Shown here: positions 46,504 through 56,040 of the stretch, piece after piece
Position numbering within the stretch: the stretch's first letter is position 1
Layout of the letters: every line of letters starts with the position of its first letter
Origin: Gammaproteobacteria bacterium
Lineage (GTDB): Bacteria; Pseudomonadota; Gammaproteobacteria; SZUA-229
Assembly: GCA_013041745.1 (NCBI GenBank)
Contig: JABDRN010000019.1
Span: 1 to 64,000, forward strand
Length of the DNA stretch: 64,000 nucleotides
Reading direction: 5' to 3'
Notes under the pieces: model-generated
The model's database searches: none
What the model saw: only the letters and a program-made list of their open reading frames with translations
What the model was told of the DNA's origin: nothing
Translations under genes and position numbers: made by a program

Positions 46504-47088
46504 ATGGATACAGTCAATATATCGCAATTAATCGACAAGGTTTCCGGGCTCGATGCTTTACTGTTCGGCATCCTTATCCTGCTGCTGGTCGTGCTGGTGG
46601 TGAAGCGGAAAAAACTGCGGCCTCTCTGGCTAGACCTGAAGACACGCAGGCGGCTGAAACGACTGGGACATGGCCAGCTGTTAAAACTGCACTGTCCTGA
46701 TGGCCTGGGATATCATTTCGTTATCGATCGGATTATCCTGCGGCATGATGGCATCACCCTGCTGCGGCATCTGAAATTTCCAGGAAAGATCTTCTGCGCA
46801 GATGATATCGATGACTGGACCCAGCTGCTGGGTACAAAAAGCTACCGTTTCAAGAACCCGATCTATGAACTCGAGTGCCAGGTCAAAGCCGTGGCTGACT
46901 GTGTGCCTGGAGTGGAAGTTGATGGTTACCTGTTCTTCGATCACCAGGCGTCATTTCCCAAAGGCCATCCCGATCGTGTTTTCCACCTGAATGATATACC
47001 GAAGATACTGGAACGCAATAAACAGCATAAGATTAATGCAGTGGTCAAATCTGCCTGGGACAAACTTAAAACTATGCCACGAGGTTGA
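46504..47088 (+). CDS. NERD-like protein with N-terminal membrane helix
   Basis: The 194-residue protein has one membrane helix (about 20-36, LLFGILILLLVVLVV), a basic linker (KRKKLRPLWLDLKTRRRLKRLG) and a soluble domain. The stretch IILRHDGITLLRHLKFPGKIFCADDID, then FKNPIYELECQVKAV, resembles the nuclease-related domain (NERD). The conserved acidic residue pattern is only partly recognisable, so nuclease activity is doubtful. AGGCGG lies at suitable spacing to ATG 46504. It is 33 bases after the YihY gene, likely co-transcribed. Confidence 0.7.
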   Translation: MDTVNISQLIDKVSGLDALLFGILILLLVVLVVKRKKLRPLWLDLKTRRRLKRLGHGQLLKLHCPDGLGYHFVIDRIILRHDGITLLRHLKFPGKIFCADDIDDWTQLLGTKSYRFKNPIYELECQVKAVADCVPGVEVDGYLFFDHQASFPKGHPDRVFHLNDIPKILERNKQHKINAVVKSAWDKLKTMPRG

Positions 47089-47143
47089 GTGTTGAGGAGC
47101 GCAGAGATAAGTGCTTGCTAGTACGCTCGGCTATACTGTCACA

Positions 47144-47515
47144 TCACTTGCTGAAATAGACGCCGGGAATCCAGCTCTTTTTGATCTTACTGGTTTTTTC
47201 CAGGTTGACTTCGTTCTCATCGATAAAGGTGAACATGTTCCAGCCGATCCGAATATTATCCTTATGATGCAGCTGTTGCCTTGATATTTTCACTTCGTTG
47301 ATGAAAGAGCCATTGGTGCTGCCGAGATCTTCGAGAAAGTAACTGGTTTCTCCTTTTTCACCGGTTTTACTGATGATTTGCGCATGCTCGTTACTGACTG
47401 CAAGATCATCGATCTGTACCTGGTTTTCCGCAGTGCGGCCAAACTTCAACGCCGCTTGTTTTATCTGGAAGCGGTTGGCTACGACGCCATCGACGGTCTG
47501 TATGATTGTCGCCAT
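47144..47515 (-). CDS. FHA-domain protein
   Basis: The 123-residue protein is a single forkhead-associated domain, which binds phosphothreonine peptides. Diagnostic residues are LKFGRTAENQVQIDDLAVSNEH (Gly-Arg and Ser-x-x-His) and LEDLGSTNGSFINEVKI. No kinase, phosphatase or secretion gene is adjacent, so the partner is unknown. GGAG nine bases before the ATG supports the start. The 253 bases upstream (47516-47768) contain no gene. Confidence 0.93.
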   Translation of the reverse strand: MATIIQTVDGVVANRFQIKQAALKFGRTAENQVQIDDLAVSNEHAQIISKTGEKGETSYFLEDLGSTNGSFINEVKISRQQLHHKDNIRIGWNMFTFIDENEVNLEKTSKIKKSWIPGVYFSK

Positions 47516-47768
47516 GTGATTTTCTCCGTGGAGAGTTCTTTATCTATAGTTCAATAGATTATAGATATATTTATCCAATATTTGAAAAACGGAGATATTA
47601 GTTGATAACACAGTTCTACCATTAGGAAGACGTGCTTACGTAGTGCCAATCGCAGAGTAGCGACTGGATCAAAGAAAGAAGACAGACCCCCGACAGGTTC
47701 GTCGACGTTGATTTACGGGCAGTCTTGAAAAAACTACCTGCTATTTGCAAACTTATAAGTTGTGTTGA

Positions 47769-47963
47769 TCAGCTTACACTGAGATATACAGCAGCTAACA
47801 GCATGACAAAAGCAAATATCTGAATGCCGATACGAGTGAACATCAGCTGTTCGCTATGTTTCTCGTCATAAGAGCCGCCTACCGCCATAGAGCCAAGCCC
47901 CCATGCCAGCGTTATAACTGTTGCGACCAATGCTAAAACAACTGTTAATGTTAGTAATGACAT
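47769..47963 (-). CDS. HIG1-like twin-transmembrane protein
   Basis: The 64-residue protein has two membrane helices. They are linked by a loop, LGSMAVGGSYDEKHSEQLMFTRIGIQ, that resembles the HIG1 domain (Gly-x-x-x-Met and Arg-x-x-x-Gln). HIG1-type proteins often associate with respiratory complexes, but no such gene is near. GGAGG upstream of the ATG is a strong ribosome-binding site. It is divergent from the YebC gene, with 175 bases between. Confidence 0.75.
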   Translation of the reverse strand: MSLLTLTVVLALVATVITLAWGLGSMAVGGSYDEKHSEQLMFTRIGIQIFAFVMLLAAVYLSVS

Positions 47964-48138
47964 GACACACCTCCTACTTCAATTGTATTCAGCGGGCCGC
48001 TGATATTATTGATTCAGGTCAATAGATAAAAAGAAAATGATATTTATCAATCCTCATCGATTCAGCTATTGAGATTCCCTATGCGGGCAGTTATCTGTAA
48101 ACTTTGAGTTTTACCATTTTTATTGGAGCAGCAGCGCA

Positions 48139-48867
48139 ATGGGCAGAGCGTATCAAAACCGCAAAGAGTCGATGGCCAAGACATCGGACGCAAAAGCCAA
48201 GGTCTACAGTAAATATGGCCGTGTTATCTATGTGTGTGCGAAAGAGGGTGGTCCTGACCCTGACGGAAATCTGGCTCTACGCAGCCTGATCGAGAGAGCC
48301 AAAAAAGACCAGGTGCCAAGCCATGTCATCGAGAAGGCCATCAAGAAAGCCGAAGGTGGCGGTGGTGAGGATTTTTCGGTCGCCCGCTATGAAGGTTTTG
48401 GCCCCGGGGGTTGTATGGTGATCGTCGACTGCCTGACTGATAATCCTAATCGTACTTTCGGTGATGTGCGCCAGTGTTTTACCAAGACGAAATGCAAGAT
48501 CGGCACCGAGGGTGCGGTCAGCCACATGTTTGATCACTCCTGTATCTTCGTGTTCGCCGCAGATGATGAGGAGAAAGCGTTGGAAGCATTGTTGATGGCC
48601 GATGTCGATGTTTCTGATATCGAAAGTGATGAGGGCAAAATCACCGTTTTTGCACCACATACCGATTATTTTAAAGCCCGTCAGGCATTGTCAGAAGCTT
48701 TTGAAGGTGTCGACTTCGAAGTCGATGAGATCCAGTTCTTACCCAGGGGCAATACGCCTGTTTCCGGTGATGATGTCGAGATGTTCGAAAAATTTTTAGA
48801 TATGCTCAACGACCTCGATGATGTGCAGAATGTATATCATGATGCTGAGCTAGTTGTCAGCAGTTAA
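48139..48867 (+). CDS. YebC/PmpR-family transcriptional/translation factor
   Basis: The 242-residue protein has the family opening [28 protein letters not shown] and three domains expected of YebC (for example [24 protein letters not shown]). Members act as DNA-binding regulators and, more recently, are linked to translation of proline-rich sequences; which applies here is unknown. In this class the N-terminus differs from the classic MAGHSKW start. Its stop overlaps the end of the convergent GDPD gene by four bases. Confidence 0.93.
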   Translation: MGRAYQNRKESMAKTSDAKAKVYSKYGRVIYVCAKEGGPDPDGNLALRSLIERAKKDQVPSHVIEKAIKKAEGGGGEDFSVARYEGFGPGGCMVIVDCLTDNPNRTFGDVRQCFTKTKCKIGTEGAVSHMFDHSCIFVFAADDEEKALEALLMADVDVSDIESDEGKITVFAPHTDYFKARQALSEAFEGVDFEVDEIQFLPRGNTPVSGDDVEMFEKFLDMLNDLDDVQNVYHDAELVVSS

Positions 48868-49613
48868 CACCAGCCCATGCTGGTGTCGCACTGTGAGTAG
48901 CGTTCAAGTACTCTCTCGGGAAAGCCGGTAAATACACCATCAACACCAATCTTCTGCATTCTAAGCATATCCTCAGGGTGGTCTACTGGGTAGACATAGA
49001 CTTTCATACCTCTGGCGTGGGCATCATCAACAAAACGTTGATCAACAAATTCCAGTGAAGGGTGAACTGAAAAAGCATCGAGATCTTCAGCAAATTTTGC
49101 ATCATCGACAGGTATCCCCTTTATCAGTGCTCCGAGCTTGATATTCCGGTTCAACCCTCTGAGCGCCAGCAGTTCACGATGATGAAATGAAGACACTAAA
49201 AATCTGTTTATGTCCCAGCCTTTATCGACCAGTTGAGTGATCAGGCTGGCAACCGGTACAGCGGTCTCTGGACCCTTTAGTTCAATGTTCAGGCAAGCTG
49301 ACGAGCCGATCTCTGTGCAGACCTCCTCCAGGGTGGGGATCTTCTGGCCTTTGCCAGCATCGAGTGAACGTAGATAGTCAAACGTGCTCTCACACAGGTA
49401 GCCGCTACCATCGGTGGTCCTGTCGAGGCGGTCATCGTGAAAAACGAGGAGGTGGCCATCGACAAAATAGACATCGATTTCCATACAGGGTGCACCCATA
49501 GCTATCGCTTTTCGAATAGATAACAGGGTGTTTTCAGGTGCATGACCCATCGCGCCACGGTGACCTATACATAACAGATACGGTTTTTGCATATGTACTG
49601 TTCTCTCAATCAT
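48864..49613 (-). CDS. Glycerophosphodiester phosphodiesterase
   Basis: The 249-residue GDPD hydrolyses glycerophosphodiesters to glycerol-3-phosphate and alcohol. [57 protein letters not shown] holds the HR, EN, ExD and HD catalytic/metal residues in the canonical order. There is no signal peptide, so it is probably cytoplasmic. ATG 49613 overlaps the upstream VTT gene by eight bases; ATG 49592 (MQKPYLL) is a possible alternative. Confidence 0.93.
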   Translation of the reverse strand: MIERTVHMQKPYLLCIGHRGAMGHAPENTLLSIRKAIAMGAPCMEIDVYFVDGHLLVFHDDRLDRTTDGSGYLCESTFDYLRSLDAGKGQKIPTLEEVCTEIGSSACLNIELKGPETAVPVASLITQLVDKGWDINRFLVSSFHHRELLALRGLNRNIKLGALIKGIPVDDAKFAEDLDAFSVHPSLEFVDQRFVDDAHARGMKVYVYPVDHPEDMLRMQKIGVDGVFTGFPERVLERYSQCDTSMGWC

Positions 49614-50262
49614 CTCTTGCTGTCAGCCGATATTTGATGAATACACCTGCCAGGCTGATCAATGATAATAATATCAATGGTCCATAGGTTGAGATATCTA
49701 ACAGGTCATCGATTGAAGCTGATGCTGCTGCATTATAGATCACCACTGAATATATATAAGACTTTATAGAGAGGCCAGCGATGGCCGCCAGTATGAAATG
49801 GCTGAGCTTAACTTTTAAAATGCCTGAGCTGTAATTGACCAGTGAGTGTGGAAAAGCTGGGAATACCCGCAAGGCAAATAATACAAAAAAATTATCCTGC
49901 TTATGCAATAGCTTGTAGGTTTGAGAGTTTTCTATCCTCGATATCCAGTCATCGGTGAGCCGGTTTGAGAACAGGTAAGCGCAGATACCGCCAAGAGTGC
50001 CACCGGCAGCAAGGATAAACGTTGCCATCGCAGGTGGGTACAATGGGGCAACGATCCATAGAAAGAATGAACCAGCCAGTGCAAAGGTAAATAAAAGTGT
50101 CTGCAGCAAGATCAATACCAGCACCAGCCACCATTGATCTGAATACTCCCTTGCGATGCCAAGCATCTCTTCAGCATCCAGCAACCCGGCAAATTCCAGT
50201 GCTATGCCGGCTGATATCATCAGGGCCACGATGACCAGCTTTTTACTATGGCGCCTGAGCAT
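49606..50262 (-). CDS. TVP38/TMEM64 (VTT-domain) membrane protein
   Basis: The 218-residue protein has five to six membrane helices and the VTT/DedA-superfamily motif FALRVFPAFPHSLVNYSSGILKVKLSHFILAA near residue 128-160, with the Phe-Ala-Gly-Ser-Phe-Phe-Leu-Trp segment. The superfamily includes lipid scramblases. It overlaps the GDPD gene, so lipid handling is a reasonable joint theme, but unproven. It follows the DUF4202-like gene by seven bases. Confidence 0.9.
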   Translation of the reverse strand: MLRRHSKKLVIVALMISAGIALEFAGLLDAEEMLGIAREYSDQWWLVLVLILLQTLLFTFALAGSFFLWIVAPLYPPAMATFILAAGGTLGGICAYLFSNRLTDDWISRIENSQTYKLLHKQDNFFVLFALRVFPAFPHSLVNYSSGILKVKLSHFILAAIAGLSIKSYIYSVVIYNAAASASIDDLLDISTYGPLILLSLISLAGVFIKYRLTARDD

Positions 50263-50269
50263 ATTGCTA

Positions 50270-50869
50270 TTAGCTCAGTGCTTTCTGTATAAGCGGTACC
50301 AGTGGTTCCGGTAATTTGATATGCCCTCCGAGTGCAAACTGGTGGGCACGTTCAGTCATTTTTCTCCATGTTTTACGGATGATATCGATCCATTTCTCTT
50401 CGCTGTACTCAGGGTGCTTTTCGGCAAAGGCCTGCATGTAGTGTTCGATGAATACCAGTGCTGTCACATCTTCCAGCATCTGGGTATCCCTGTTTGATTT
50501 GAGTGACTTTTTTCCGATGGCCAGCTTAACCCGTTCGATGAAATCACTGTCATAACCAGCCTGTTGCAGCAGGGCGGCGGCAGTCTCTGCATGAAAGCTA
50601 TAAAGCTTGGTGCGCCACTGATAGTAGCCTTTGCGATTCATCGGGTAATCACTGCGTGGCGACTTCCATCGTTCGATATGTTGAGCCTGCACAGACAGCT
50701 TCTGTGCTTCATCAGCATCTGGCGCATAGCGCTCGATCATCTCTAGCATGCGATGTGAATAGAGCAGTTCTTTCGGCCAGTCTTTGCCGTCGCATGTTTC
50801 ATGGTTCGGATCTTTGCTGTTGGCTGAATTGATTAGTTCGACAGCGGTATTGAATTTTTCCTGAGACAT
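50270..50869 (-). CDS. DUF4202-family protein
   Basis: The 199-residue protein is soluble and helical. It has the DUF4202 pattern NSKDPNHETCDGKDWPKELLYSHRMLEMIERYAPDA, then HIERWKSPRSDYPMNRKGYYQWR and LEDVTALVFIEHYM. Conserved His and Asp residues suggest an HD-like metal-binding helical domain, but no activity is known to me. It is upstream of the VTT gene in the same minus-strand run. Confidence 0.85.
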   Translation of the reverse strand: MSQEKFNTAVELINSANSKDPNHETCDGKDWPKELLYSHRMLEMIERYAPDADEAQKLSVQAQHIERWKSPRSDYPMNRKGYYQWRTKLYSFHAETAAALLQQAGYDSDFIERVKLAIGKKSLKSNRDTQMLEDVTALVFIEHYMQAFAEKHPEYSEEKWIDIIRKTWRKMTERAHQFALGGHIKLPEPLVPLIQKALS

Positions 50870-50972
50870 ATGTTTTCTTCATGAAATATATTTTTAATGC
50901 AAATATTAACGCTTATTCGTCTCGCTTGTCACTTTCCATCAATAAGAGACTGTAGTCATCACATGTCGATCG

Positions 50973-51410
50973 TCAACGGCAGTACCTGGCAATGCCTTTA
51001 CTGAACTTCTTTTTCCTGGCTGCACGCTCCTGGTCGGAGAGATAGTATCTTTCACCGTCCGGGCTGGTCCTGTAGGTTCGGTTGGACTGGATGTGCGACT
51101 GGTAACGACTTTTGAAGTAATCACAGCGTTTTTTTCGTTTTTTCTCTTCGGCGAGCTGTCTTTTCCTGTTTTCAGCATCTGCCTGTTTTTCTTCTTCAAT
51201 TTTTTTAAGAAGGTATTCCCGCTCTTCTTTGTTACCAGACGAATTTGTCACTCCGGTTTTATTATCGGAGCGTATATTTATTTCAGTCGCTGTATCCAGA
51301 TTCTGCGGGCGGTCACCAAAATGTACGTTTCCATCGCCGTCAGTCCACTTGTAAACGCCTGCGTTGGCAACGGGTATCAAGAGTAGCATTAATATGATGT
51401 GGTTTTTCAC
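50973..51410 (-). CDS. Secreted DUF4124-domain protein
   Basis: The 145-residue protein has a short signal peptide (MKNHIILMLLLIPVANAG), then the DUF4124 motif VYKWTDGDGNVHFGDRPQ. A charged coiled region (ERE YLLKKIEEEKQADAENRKRQ) and a basic Cys-containing end follow. It is probably periplasmic. DUF4124 proteins are common in gammaproteobacteria without defined function. It is followed 103 bases on by the DUF4202 gene and lies 24 bases after alkD. Confidence 0.88.
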   Translation of the reverse strand: MKNHIILMLLLIPVANAGVYKWTDGDGNVHFGDRPQNLDTATEINIRSDNKTGVTNSSGNKEEREYLLKKIEEEKQADAENRKRQLAEEKKRKKRCDYFKSRYQSHIQSNRTYRTSPDGERYYLSDQERAARKKKFSKGIARYCR

Positions 51411-51434
51411 CGGGGTCCTTTCCTCTGGTTGCAG

Positions 51435-52139
51435 TTACAACAATCCGCGCAGGTAGTTCTGCCTTTCTTCATTACTGAATCTTTCGATAGCATATCTTAG
51501 CATCGTCCTTGGCATCGCCCTATAGTGTTTGTTTAAAAATGCTATCTCTGCAGGCTTATCACGTTTGCCGACTTCTCTCAGCATCCAGCCGACGGCTTTG
51601 TGGATGAGGTCTTCCTGGTCATCGAGCAGCTGTTCAGATATGCGCAACGTATCTTCAAACTGATCTTCTCTTATATAGTGATAGGTTGCTATTATCGCGA
51701 TGCGGCGCTCCCATAGAGAATCTGACCGTGAGAGCTTATATAACACTGACCTGTCGTTATTCTCCAGGTATACACCGACAATCTTATGGGCAGAGCTGTC
51801 TACCAGGTCCCAGTTATTTATATGCCTGGTATTAGCTAGATAGATATCATATATTTTCTTGCGTCTGTTTTTGTCAGCTTTGGAGAATTGTGCAACGAGG
51901 AGCAGCAATGCAAATAGCCTGATCTCGTGGTATTCAGACTTTAACAGACGTGTAGTGACATCCAGATGAGTATCTGCATATCTCTTCACCGTCTGGCGGA
52001 TGGCGGGGACACGGATGCCCAGGAACCTGTCACCAAAGCCATATTCACCAGCTGCAGTTTTAAAAAAGCGCCGGGAGTGATCTGCTATATCCTGATCAGC
52101 GAGGCTCAGTAGATGCTGCTTGATTTCCTTATAGCTCAT
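51435..52139 (-). CDS. AlkD-like DNA alkylation repair protein
   Basis: The 234-residue protein is built of HEAT-like helical repeats, as in AlkD, a glycosylase that removes cationic alkylated bases without base flipping. Motifs include FGDRFLGIRVPAIRQTVKRYA, IRLFALLLLVAQF, NNWDLVDSSAHKIVG and DLIHKAVGWMLREVGKRD. Its ATG overlaps the helix-hairpin-helix gene stop by four bases. The window also encodes MPG, so alkylation repair is covered twice. Confidence 0.9.
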   Translation of the reverse strand: MSYKEIKQHLLSLADQDIADHSRRFFKTAAGEYGFGDRFLGIRVPAIRQTVKRYADTHLDVTTRLLKSEYHEIRLFALLLLVAQFSKADKNRRKKIYDIYLANTRHINNWDLVDSSAHKIVGVYLENNDRSVLYKLSRSDSLWERRIAIIATYHYIREDQFEDTLRISEQLLDDQEDLIHKAVGWMLREVGKRDKPAEIAFLNKHYRAMPRTMLRYAIERFSNEERQNYLRGLL

Positions 52140-52453
52140 CTCTCATGCTGTATATTTTCATCTTTCCAGTTCCACCATTTCAGTAGTTCCGGGTCGTGTC
52201 TATCGTTGCTCGCATAGTAAACAGCACACCTGAAGACATATAGAACACATCGATCCATATGTCGCCCGCGTAGAGATATGAGGTTTTGATACATGGTTTC
52301 AGGGTCTTGTCCCTTCAGATCAGTTACTTTCGAATAACCCAGGTCCAGCAGGTCTTGGCACAGGTTTTTTCCGATACCCGGGATCGTTTGAAGTGCCAGA
52401 CAGGCATTACTGTTGCGCTGGTATGCAGTATGAGTGTTACTCGAACAGGTCAT
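52136..52453 (-). CDS. Helix-hairpin-helix protein, Cdd1/pathogenicity-locus type
   Basis: The 105-residue protein contains one HhH motif, LQTIPGIGKNLCQDLLDLG, used for non-specific DNA binding. DPETMYQNLISLRGRHMDRCVLYVFRCAVYYAS follows, as in the small pathogenicity-locus (Cdd1) family. ATG 52453 is preferred because it overlaps the transporter stop as ATGA; a longer start at 52498 adds a His-rich stretch inside the transporter gene. No partner function is known, but its coupling to alkD fits DNA repair. Confidence 0.85.
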   Translation of the reverse strand: MTCSSNTHTAYQRNSNACLALQTIPGIGKNLCQDLLDLGYSKVTDLKGQDPETMYQNLISLRGRHMDRCVLYVFRCAVYYASNDRHDPELLKWWNWKDENIQHER

Positions 52454-53850
52454 AATAAGATGAGATAACAAAGCGTGGTGATGATGACTGCACCGCATAG
52501 GTTCAAAACAAAGCCTTCACGCGCCATGATCCGTGTAGTGAAAAAACCACTGGCATAAGCGATGCTGTTAGGTGCTGTTGCCACAGGCATCATGAATGCA
52601 CAGCTAGCACTTATTGCAGCAGGTATCATCAATAATTTGGGGTCGATATCTGAGCCCATGGCCGTTGCTGCCAGCACTGGCATTAGTAAAACCGTGCTCG
52701 CAGTATTGCTCGTGGTCTCAGTCAGGAAAGTAACACCGAGGCAGATGGCAAATATCATCGCAAGTATCGGCAGTGTTGACAGGTCTGAAAGCTGTTCCGC
52801 GATAGCGGCACTCAAACCGGAGACACCGAAGGCTTTTGCAAGCGTTATACCGCCACCGAAAAGCAGCAGGATGCCCCATGGGATCGTTTTAGCGGTATCC
52901 CAGTCGAGCAGTCTTTCGCCCTTGCGTTCTTCACTCTCATAGCCAGCAGGAATGATGAACATTAGTATAACCGCTATTAATGCGACTGATGCATCATTCG
53001 CCGCAGGCAGGTCAAACCAGTCACTCCAGCCACCAAATGGTTCTTTTCGTGTTATCCATGCTGTTGCAGTTAACGCGAAGATGGTCAATACACGTTTTTC
53101 GATGCTACTCCAGTTACCGACCTCTGGCATGTCAAAACCACCGCTATAGGTCAGTTTTCTCGTCAGCCACAACCAGGTTACCGGTATCATACATACGACA
53201 ACCGGAATGCCCCAGCTCATCCACTCGGTAAAGCCGATGTTGTTACCGAACTGCTGTTCATAGACCTGCATGAATACCAGGTTTGGAGGTGTACCGATAG
53301 GTGTACCGATGCCTCCGATACTTGCGGCAAAAGCAACGCTAAGCATCAGCGGCACAGCCAGCTGCTTGTCTCTGGCCTGGTTGGCTACTGCCAGCGCTAC
53401 CGGCAGCAGCATCAGGGTTGTCGCGGTATTGGATATCCACATGCTGAGCATGGCAGCCGTGACCATGAAGCCGAGCACCAGCTGCTTGCTGCTGGTATTG
53501 CCAAACAGGTTGACCATAAACAGGGCGAGTCTTAGATGAGCGCCGCTGCGTTCCATGGATTTGGATAAGATGAAGCCACCAAGCAACAGCAGGATGAGCG
53601 GGCTGCCATATGATTGTCCGACCTCATTTTTAGTCAGCACACCAGTGATCTGAAAGACGGATAGAGGCAACAGGGAAGTGACGGGTATCGGCACTGGTTC
53701 GAATACCCACCAGATGACACAGACGATGGCGACGGCAGCGGTTATAGCAAGTGCCGAGTTATCTGCTGTCGCTGAGGTGTTAATCAACAGGAAATATGTA
53801 AGCAGACCCGATATCGGGCCGGCGAATAAAGTGATCGTTCTGCTGTTCAT
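52450..53850 (-). CDS. DASS/SLC13-family Na+-coupled anion transporter
   Basis: The 466-residue protein has about 11-12 membrane spans and the two Ser-Asn-Thr motifs that form the substrate site: MWISNTATTLMLLPVALA and TETTSNTASTVLLMPVLAA. Such carriers move dicarboxylates or sulfate with sodium. The substrate cannot be told from sequence. Stop and next start overlap by four bases, so it is translationally linked to the HhH gene and through it to alkD. Confidence 0.93.
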   Translation of the reverse strand: MNSRTITLFAGPISGLLTYFLLINTSATADNSALAITAAVAIVCVIWWVFEPVPIPVTSLLPLSVFQITGVLTKNEVGQSYGSPLILLLLGGFILSKSMERSGAHLRLALFMVNLFGNTSSKQLVLGFMVTAAMLSMWISNTATTLMLLPVALAVANQARDKQLAVPLMLSVAFAASIGGIGTPIGTPPNLVFMQVYEQQFGNNIGFTEWMSWGIPVVVCMIPVTWLWLTRKLTYSGGFDMPEVGNWSSIEKRVLTIFALTATAWITRKEPFGGWSDWFDLPAANDASVALIAVILMFIIPAGYESEERKGERLLDWDTAKTIPWGILLLFGGGITLAKAFGVSGLSAAIAEQLSDLSTLPILAMIFAICLGVTFLTETTSNTASTVLLMPVLAATAMGSDIDPKLLMIPAAISASCAFMMPVATAPNSIAYASGFFTTRIMAREGFVLNLCGAVIITTLCYLILL

Positions 53851-53934
53851 GTTACTGTTATATCATTAATTGGTGTTGTAAAACCTTATTATGGTATTTG
53901 AATGACAGCGATGCGGCCTGCATCGGTAGCACAT

Positions 53935-54426
53935 CTAGTTCCACGAAAAACCGTTATCCGGCCTGCCTGCAGGCCGATGTTTTAGCTGCAGGCCTTTCAG
54001 AAAATTACGCAGAATCTGGTCTTTGCATTCACGGTAATGCCGGTGGTCCGGTCTACGAAAAAATGCGCTCAATTCATGTTTACTGATACGCAGATCCGCA
54101 CGCTCCAGGATGGCCAGGGTATCTTCCTCTTTCAGGTTTAACGCGATTTTCAATTTCCTGAAAATCATATTATTGTTTAACTTGTCCTCGGCTACCGCTT
54201 GCGGCCCGTCTTTTTTACCACGTTTGTGATTGATCAAGCCATTCAGGAAAATAGCAAGCTGTGTATCACTCATTGACTTATAGGCCGGGTCATCATCTTT
54301 TTTTAACCAGTCACTGAGCTGTTCTCTGCTCACCTTATGATCTGCAGCTGCAAAGATACTCATCATAGTGGTGTCGTCGTAATCGAAAATATAACGGATA
54401 CGGCGCAGGATATCGTTGTTCGTCAT
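53935..54426 (-). CDS. DUF1456-family protein (YehS-like)
   Basis: The 163-residue protein has two tandem copies of the DUF1456 domain: MTNNDILRRIRYIFDYDDTTMMSIF and NNNMIFRKLKIALNLKEEDTLAILERADLRISKHELSAFFR. ATG 54426 begins the first copy; a longer start at 54474 is not conserved. E. coli YehS has this layout; function is unknown. Confidence 0.9.
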   Translation of the reverse strand: MTNNDILRRIRYIFDYDDTTMMSIFAAADHKVSREQLSDWLKKDDDPAYKSMSDTQLAIFLNGLINHKRGKKDGPQAVAEDKLNNNMIFRKLKIALNLKEEDTLAILERADLRISKHELSAFFRRPDHRHYRECKDQILRNFLKGLQLKHRPAGRPDNGFSWN

Positions 54427-54439
54427 GGATGTGATTTCT

Positions 54440-54739
54440 CTAGAGAGGCCATAGCTTGATACCAAGCAGGGCAAACTGAATACTGAGCAAGATGCATATT
54501 ACCGTGGTAATGGCGTAGAGTGGATTAAGACTGAGCTTGAAGTTGATCGACCAGAGCTGCCTGGTGCCGATGAAAGCACCAGCGAGAGCAAGAAAAAAGG
54601 CGCATTCGTTGATGATCAACAGTGTAAGCAGTGGCAGCGCGGTGTCACCGTCAGCGCCTGTCTGGCTGCCCCTGTTGACTACCAGTAACAGGAACACGCA
54701 CAACGGCAGTGCCAGGTAAGGGAAGTTGATCGTTTTCAT
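54440..54739 (-). CDS. Small three-span membrane protein, uncharacterised
   Basis: The 99-residue protein has about three hydrophobic spans (YLALPLCVFLLLVV, LPLLTLLIINECAFFLALAG, ITTVICILLSIQFALLG). I do not recognise the family. It ends 13 bases before the DUF1456 start, so the two may be co-transcribed. No clear promoter was seen in 54740-54944, the gap before the divergent YlqF gene. Confidence 0.7.
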   Translation of the reverse strand: MKTINFPYLALPLCVFLLLVVNRGSQTGADGDTALPLLTLLIINECAFFLALAGAFIGTRQLWSINFKLSLNPLYAITTVICILLSIQFALLGIKLWPL

Positions 54740-54944
54740 CTTTATATTGCCTGTATGTTCTAATATCGATTTTAAGTTTTATGACATGCTTTATTCAAGA
54801 TATATATGTACAGTCCATGATTTTTTGAGCATGGTCAGGGATATCATTGTCTCGTGCATTGTTTCATATATTGGCTAAATGAACCAACTACTGTGATTGT
54901 AGGATAAACTCTGCTGTCTAACTCACAACATTTATAAGAAAATT

Positions 54945-55823
54945 ATGGCAGTCCAGTGGTATCCGGGGCATATGAACAAGGCCCGCCGAATCATCAAAAA
55001 CACCATGTCTGAAGTCGACCTGGTGATCGAGGTCATGGACGCACGTATACCTTTCAGCAGCGAGAATCCGATGGTCGCCGAACTGCGGCAAAACCGTCCC
55101 TGTATCAAGATTTTGAATAAGAGTGACCTCGCAGATCCAGAAGTCACCAGACGCTGGCTGGCGCACTTTGAAAAGGAGCAGGGTGTCAAAGCCCAGGCGT
55201 TATCTGTGCTCGACAAATCGAGAACCAAAAACCTGCCAAACCTGTGCCGCAAACTATTGCCTGAGCGTGGCACCGCAGTGAAATCGATCCGTGTCATGAT
55301 CATGGGTATACCGAACGTCGGTAAATCTACTTTGATCAATACTCTGGCGGGTAAAACGCTGGCGAAAGTCGGAGATGAACCTGCTGTTACAAAAGAAGTT
55401 TCTTCCGCTCAGCACCGAATAATCCTGGACGGCAACATCGCACTTTCCGATACCCCGGGAATACTGTGGCCAAAGATCGAGAATGAGAACAGCAGTTATC
55501 GTTTAGCCATTACCGGGGCCATCAAGAATACCGCGATCGACTTTGAAGACATCGCACTGTTTGCTGCCGACTATCTGATCACTGCCTACTGTGACAATGT
55601 GATGCAGCGGTTCAAATTAAAACAATGCCCACACAGCGGTAATGAGTTACTGCAGGAGATCGGGCGCAGGCGTGGCTGTTTGCGGGCGGGTGGTGTTATC
55701 GATATGCAGCGTGCTTCCGAGATACTCATCCATGACATACGCAGTGGTTCCCTGGGTGCGCTCAGTTTTGAGACGCCAGAAATGATCATGCAAGAAACGA
55801 CGGATGCTGGTGATCAGGCGTGA
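54945..55823 (+). CDS. ylqF: YlqF/RbgA-type ribosome biogenesis GTPase
   Basis: This circularly permuted GTPase acts in 50S ribosomal subunit assembly. In its 292 residues the G motifs occur in permuted order: NKSD (58-61), then G1 GIPNVGKST (121-129), then G3 DTPG (169-172). It starts MAVQWYPGHMNKARR, the family signature. It is a single gene between divergent minus-strand neighbours. Confidence 0.93.
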   Translation: MAVQWYPGHMNKARRIIKNTMSEVDLVIEVMDARIPFSSENPMVAELRQNRPCIKILNKSDLADPEVTRRWLAHFEKEQGVKAQALSVLDKSRTKNLPNLCRKLLPERGTAVKSIRVMIMGIPNVGKSTLINTLAGKTLAKVGDEPAVTKEVSSAQHRIILDGNIALSDTPGILWPKIENENSSYRLAITGAIKNTAIDFEDIALFAADYLITAYCDNVMQRFKLKQCPHSGNELLQEIGRRRGCLRAGGVIDMQRASEILIHDIRSGSLGALSFETPEMIMQETTDAGDQA

Positions 55824-56040
55824 GTGTCTCCTGATCTGTGCTGAACTGAACAACAATCCGCTGCTTACAGGGTAAATAGGGTAATAAGTACACCAGCTTT
55901 GGTAAGCGATTGTATCTATGGGGTATTTATTATCGGGTGATTTCTGTAACAAGCCGGTGACTAACAAAGTAGAAAAAATACTGCGAGCCAGAAGCCGTTT
56001 CTCATCTGCAAAAAGGTGGCAGCAAAGTTGGTGATGAAGC

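Noticed and set aside
47144-47515. FHA protein as part of a type VI secretion or kinase system
   Set aside because: No secretion, kinase or phosphatase genes are nearby.
47516-47768. Possible insertion-sequence remnant around GACAGACCCCCGACAGG
   Set aside because: The short string recalls sequence often seen near REP-associated transposases, but no transposase fragment or repeat ends were found.
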